Notes under the pieces: model-generated
The model's input: the letters and a program-made list of their open reading frames with translations, nothing else
Database searches by the model: none
What the model was told of the DNA's origin: nothing
In this document: positions 12,950 to 14,452 of the stretch, in pieces
Layout of the letters: every line of letters begins with the position of its first letter
Numbering within the stretch: position 1 is the first letter of the stretch
NCBI GenBank assembly: GCA_016880595.1
Contig: JAEHDC010000060.1
Coordinates: 1-14,452 of the forward strand
DNA: 14,452 nucleotides
Source: Candidatus Saccharimonadota bacterium
GTDB lineage: Bacteria; Patescibacteriota; Saccharimonadia; Saccharimonadales; EFPC-124
Direction: 5' to 3'
Made by a program: the position numbers and the translations under genes

Positions 12950-13361
12950 ATACTGATGTTGGCAGCGTATCCACAATAGCGTCTGGTGCAAATTTGTATA
13001 GCCGCAACTTGCGGATAATTTCGCACATTAAGCTCTTCAAGCGCCACTAAATCATGGCCACAAACCTTACCGCCCGGATCAGATTCAAACTTGCCAAGAT
13101 AATAAAGCCTAGCTCGCACCCGTTAGCTGATAGACTACTCTGCCGTCTGGCTCATAATTCTTCTGATAACCAAGCGGCTGCCAAGATTCTACTCCACAAT
13201 TTAGCTCCCCTCGCGCATTTCGCGAGCGAGAGCCTCCTGCACAGTCTCGCCCGGCTCCAGCTTGCCACCTGGCAAATTGTCTGCGCTGCCAGTTGAATAT
13301 TTTACAACTGGCACGAGACCACAAATGTCACCCACAGCATATAAGGTTTTCTACTAAACAT
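12942..13361 (-). pseudogene. Nudix hydrolase pseudogene with about four frameshifts
   Basis: An ATG at 13361 lies one base after the stop of the umuC-type gene, and a TAA ends at 12942, giving 420 bases (140 codons, the length of a small Nudix enzyme). Reading is only continuous by changing frame. The pieces in order are: M-F-S-R-K; then V-G-D-I-C-G-L-V-P-V-V-K and L-P-G-G-K-L-E-P-G-E-T with A-R-E-M-R-E, a good Nudix box, ending near 13203; then W-Q-P-L-G-Y-Q and G-R-V-V-Y-Q-L, ending near 13110; then L-Y-Y-L-G-K-F; then K-F-A-P-D-A-I-V-D-T-L to the stop. Shifts lie near 13345, 13208, 13115 and 13005. It is either a real pseudogene or the result of sequencing errors, though four indels in 420 bases beside intact genes favour decay. 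Confidence 0.8.
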
Positions 13362-13362
13362 T

Positions 13363-14452
13363 TTATTTAACCACTGGCAGCTCCAGCCAACTTGTCGTAT
13401 AATTCCGGCTGCGGAGGCGTTGCCGACTATGCCACTTTGTGTTTTCAACATGTTCACTGGCATGGCGCACCAGGCGCGTGCCATAACGAACATTAATTTT
13501 GTCAACAGTCCGCATCAACTCCGTCTGGCGGTCAATTGCTAAGACGTCATCTGTAAAAGCCAGCTGCCGCACCTCAGCTGCATGCAGATCAAGCAGAACT
13601 ATGCCGGCCTTTTTATATCCAAAGTCCGGGTCATAAATTTGCTGAAGACTAGCCAGCGCCGCTGTAATTACACTGCCCGTATCCGAGCGAGCCGGATAAA
13701 GTGGTGTAATTTTGGATACACCACGCCATTCGACGTCATTTTTTGAGGTGCGCAAAAACACCATTACAGCACTGGCCAATTCATTTTGCGAGCGCAATTT
13801 TAGCGCTGCCCGTGCTGCAAAAGTGGCTACTGCGCCTTCTATCTCATAAAAATTGCGCACTGTATGGCCAAAACTTCGTGACCGGATAATGGTTTTTTGA
13901 GGCCCACCAAGATGTTCTAGCCCAACACAACTTTGGCCGCGTAATTCATGCACAGTTTTTAATCCGTTAATACTGAGCCGGGACTGTATCCATTTGTCTG
14001 ACATGCAAGTTAAATCGTAAGCACAGCGCATTCCGCGCGCCTGTAATTTTGGAGCGGTTCGCCGACCGACGCCCCAAATATCTTCTAGCGGAAGCCATTT
14101 TAACAGATCGGCCTGCCGCTGCTCTTGGCCAACAACAGAGAATGCGCCGGCTAGTTCGTCATGCTTTTTAACAAAATCGGCCGCTGCTTTAGCCAAAGTT
14201 TTTGTAGGCGCAATGCCAACCGAAACCGGCAAGCCAGTATATTGCAGAATCTTAGCGCGCAACTCACGACCCCACCGATCGTAGTCCACAATTGGCAAAG
14301 TAGAAATTTCCAAAAAGGATTCGTCTACAGAATAAACTTCAACATCCGGGCAAGCATCTTTTAGAATCTGCACCACGCGCTGCGAAAAATCTCCATACAA
14401 AGAAAAATTACCAGAGAATAAGGTTACATCATGCCGTATTAGCAAATCTTTA
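13363..14452 (-). CDS. umuC: UmuC-type Y-family DNA polymerase (Pol V catalytic subunit), partial
   Basis: Open to the right edge; about 60 N-terminal residues, with the first catalytic Asp, lie outside. Seen: D-L-L-I-R-H-D-V-T-L-F-S-G-N-F-S-L-Y-G-D, as in UmuC after its first motif; the catalytic S-V-D-E-S-F-L-E-I; S-V-G-I-A-P-T-K-T-L-A-K; the helix-hairpin-helix region D-I-W-G-V-G-R-R-T-A-P-K-L; and a little-finger domain with S-R-S-F-G-H-T-V. With the missing part the length would be about 420, as in UmuC. It copies damaged DNA with low fidelity during the SOS response. The TTG at 14445 is an internal codon, not the start. Its partner umuD, if present, would be upstream, off the window. 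The gene is followed after one base by the ATG of the Nudix pseudogene, so the two once formed an operon. Confidence 0.9.
   Translation of the reverse strand, partial: KDLLIRHDVTLFSGNFSLYGDFSQRVVQILKDACPDVEVYSVDESFLEISTLPIVDYDRWGRELRAKILQYTGLPVSVGIAPTKTLAKAAADFVKKHDELAGAFSVVGQEQRQADLLKWLPLEDIWGVGRRTAPKLQARGMRCAYDLTCMSDKWIQSRLSINGLKTVHELRGQSCVGLEHLGGPQKTIIRSRSFGHTVRNFYEIEGAVATFAARAALKLRSQNELASAVMVFLRTSKNDVEWRGVSKITPLYPARSDTGSVITAALASLQQIYDPDFGYKKAGIVLLDLHAAEVRQLAFTDDVLAIDRQTELMRTVDKINVRYGTRLVRHASEHVENTKWHSRQRLRSRNYTTSWLELPVVK

Noticed and set aside
13054..13324. Plus-strand frame at 13054-13296 and the separate minus-strand pieces as individual small genes
   Set aside because: The minus-strand pieces join into one Nudix protein when frameshifts are allowed; the plus frame is its antisense.
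1..14452. CRISPR array, tRNA or rRNA genes, insertion sequences
   Set aside because: No regularly spaced repeats, no cloverleaf with a CCA-type acceptor, no rRNA-like conserved blocks and no transposase were seen.
1..14452. A recoded TGA (glycine) genetic code as in some CPR lineages
   Set aside because: TGA serves as a stop at the ends of the YhhQ-type and DUF167 genes and no conserved glycine position is encoded by TGA.

Overview
The window looks like a piece of a compact bacterial genome of the Patescibacteria/CPR type, most probably Saccharibacteria. The lineage is an inference from three things: small genes packed on both strands, several genes with promoter-proximal (leaderless) starts, and a mixture of AT-rich housekeeping genes with surface proteins that resemble actinobacterial and phage families. 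TGA is used as an ordinary stop (the 1537-2196 and 12728-2949 genes end in TGA), so the recoded-TGA CPR lineages do not fit.

Left end (1-1374): a divergent peptide-modification cassette. A radical SAM/SPASM enzyme of the FxsB (three-residue cyclophane-forming) family runs off the left edge on the minus strand. Facing away from it, 124 bases on, is a 54-codon gene whose product ends in C-G-N-F-G-S-C. The C-terminal F-x-S matches the signature of FxsB substrates. I read this as a ribosomally made, post-translationally modified peptide (RiPP) system and as the most interesting item here. It is followed by a strong hairpin and a decayed duplicate of the 3' end of the antiporter gene that lies intact at 5001-6089.

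1537-6089: a translationally coupled pair, a YhhQ-type transporter and a FolC-type Mur ligase. Then, on the minus strand, come a small membrane protein, a secreted protein of an actinobacterial type with its own TTGACA promoter, and a CPA-type cation/proton antiporter.

6283-9377: a serpin-like protein, an aminoglycoside-phosphotransferase-fold kinase, a membrane-anchored DUF5666 protein and a NT5C-type HAD nucleotidase. The kinase and the nucleotidase appear to be leaderless.

9518-12566: a surface-protein block. It holds a small bitopic protein with a cysteine-paired motif common in actinobacterial and phage proteins, a phage-tail-fibre-like protein, a Nudix protein with a degraded Nudix box, and a secreted seven-repeat propeller-like protein whose codon use is much richer in G and C than its neighbours (probable recent transfer).

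12728-14452: a DUF167 protein, a Nudix hydrolase pseudogene broken by about four frameshifts, and directly upstream of it a UmuC-type Y-family DNA polymerase that runs off the right edge.
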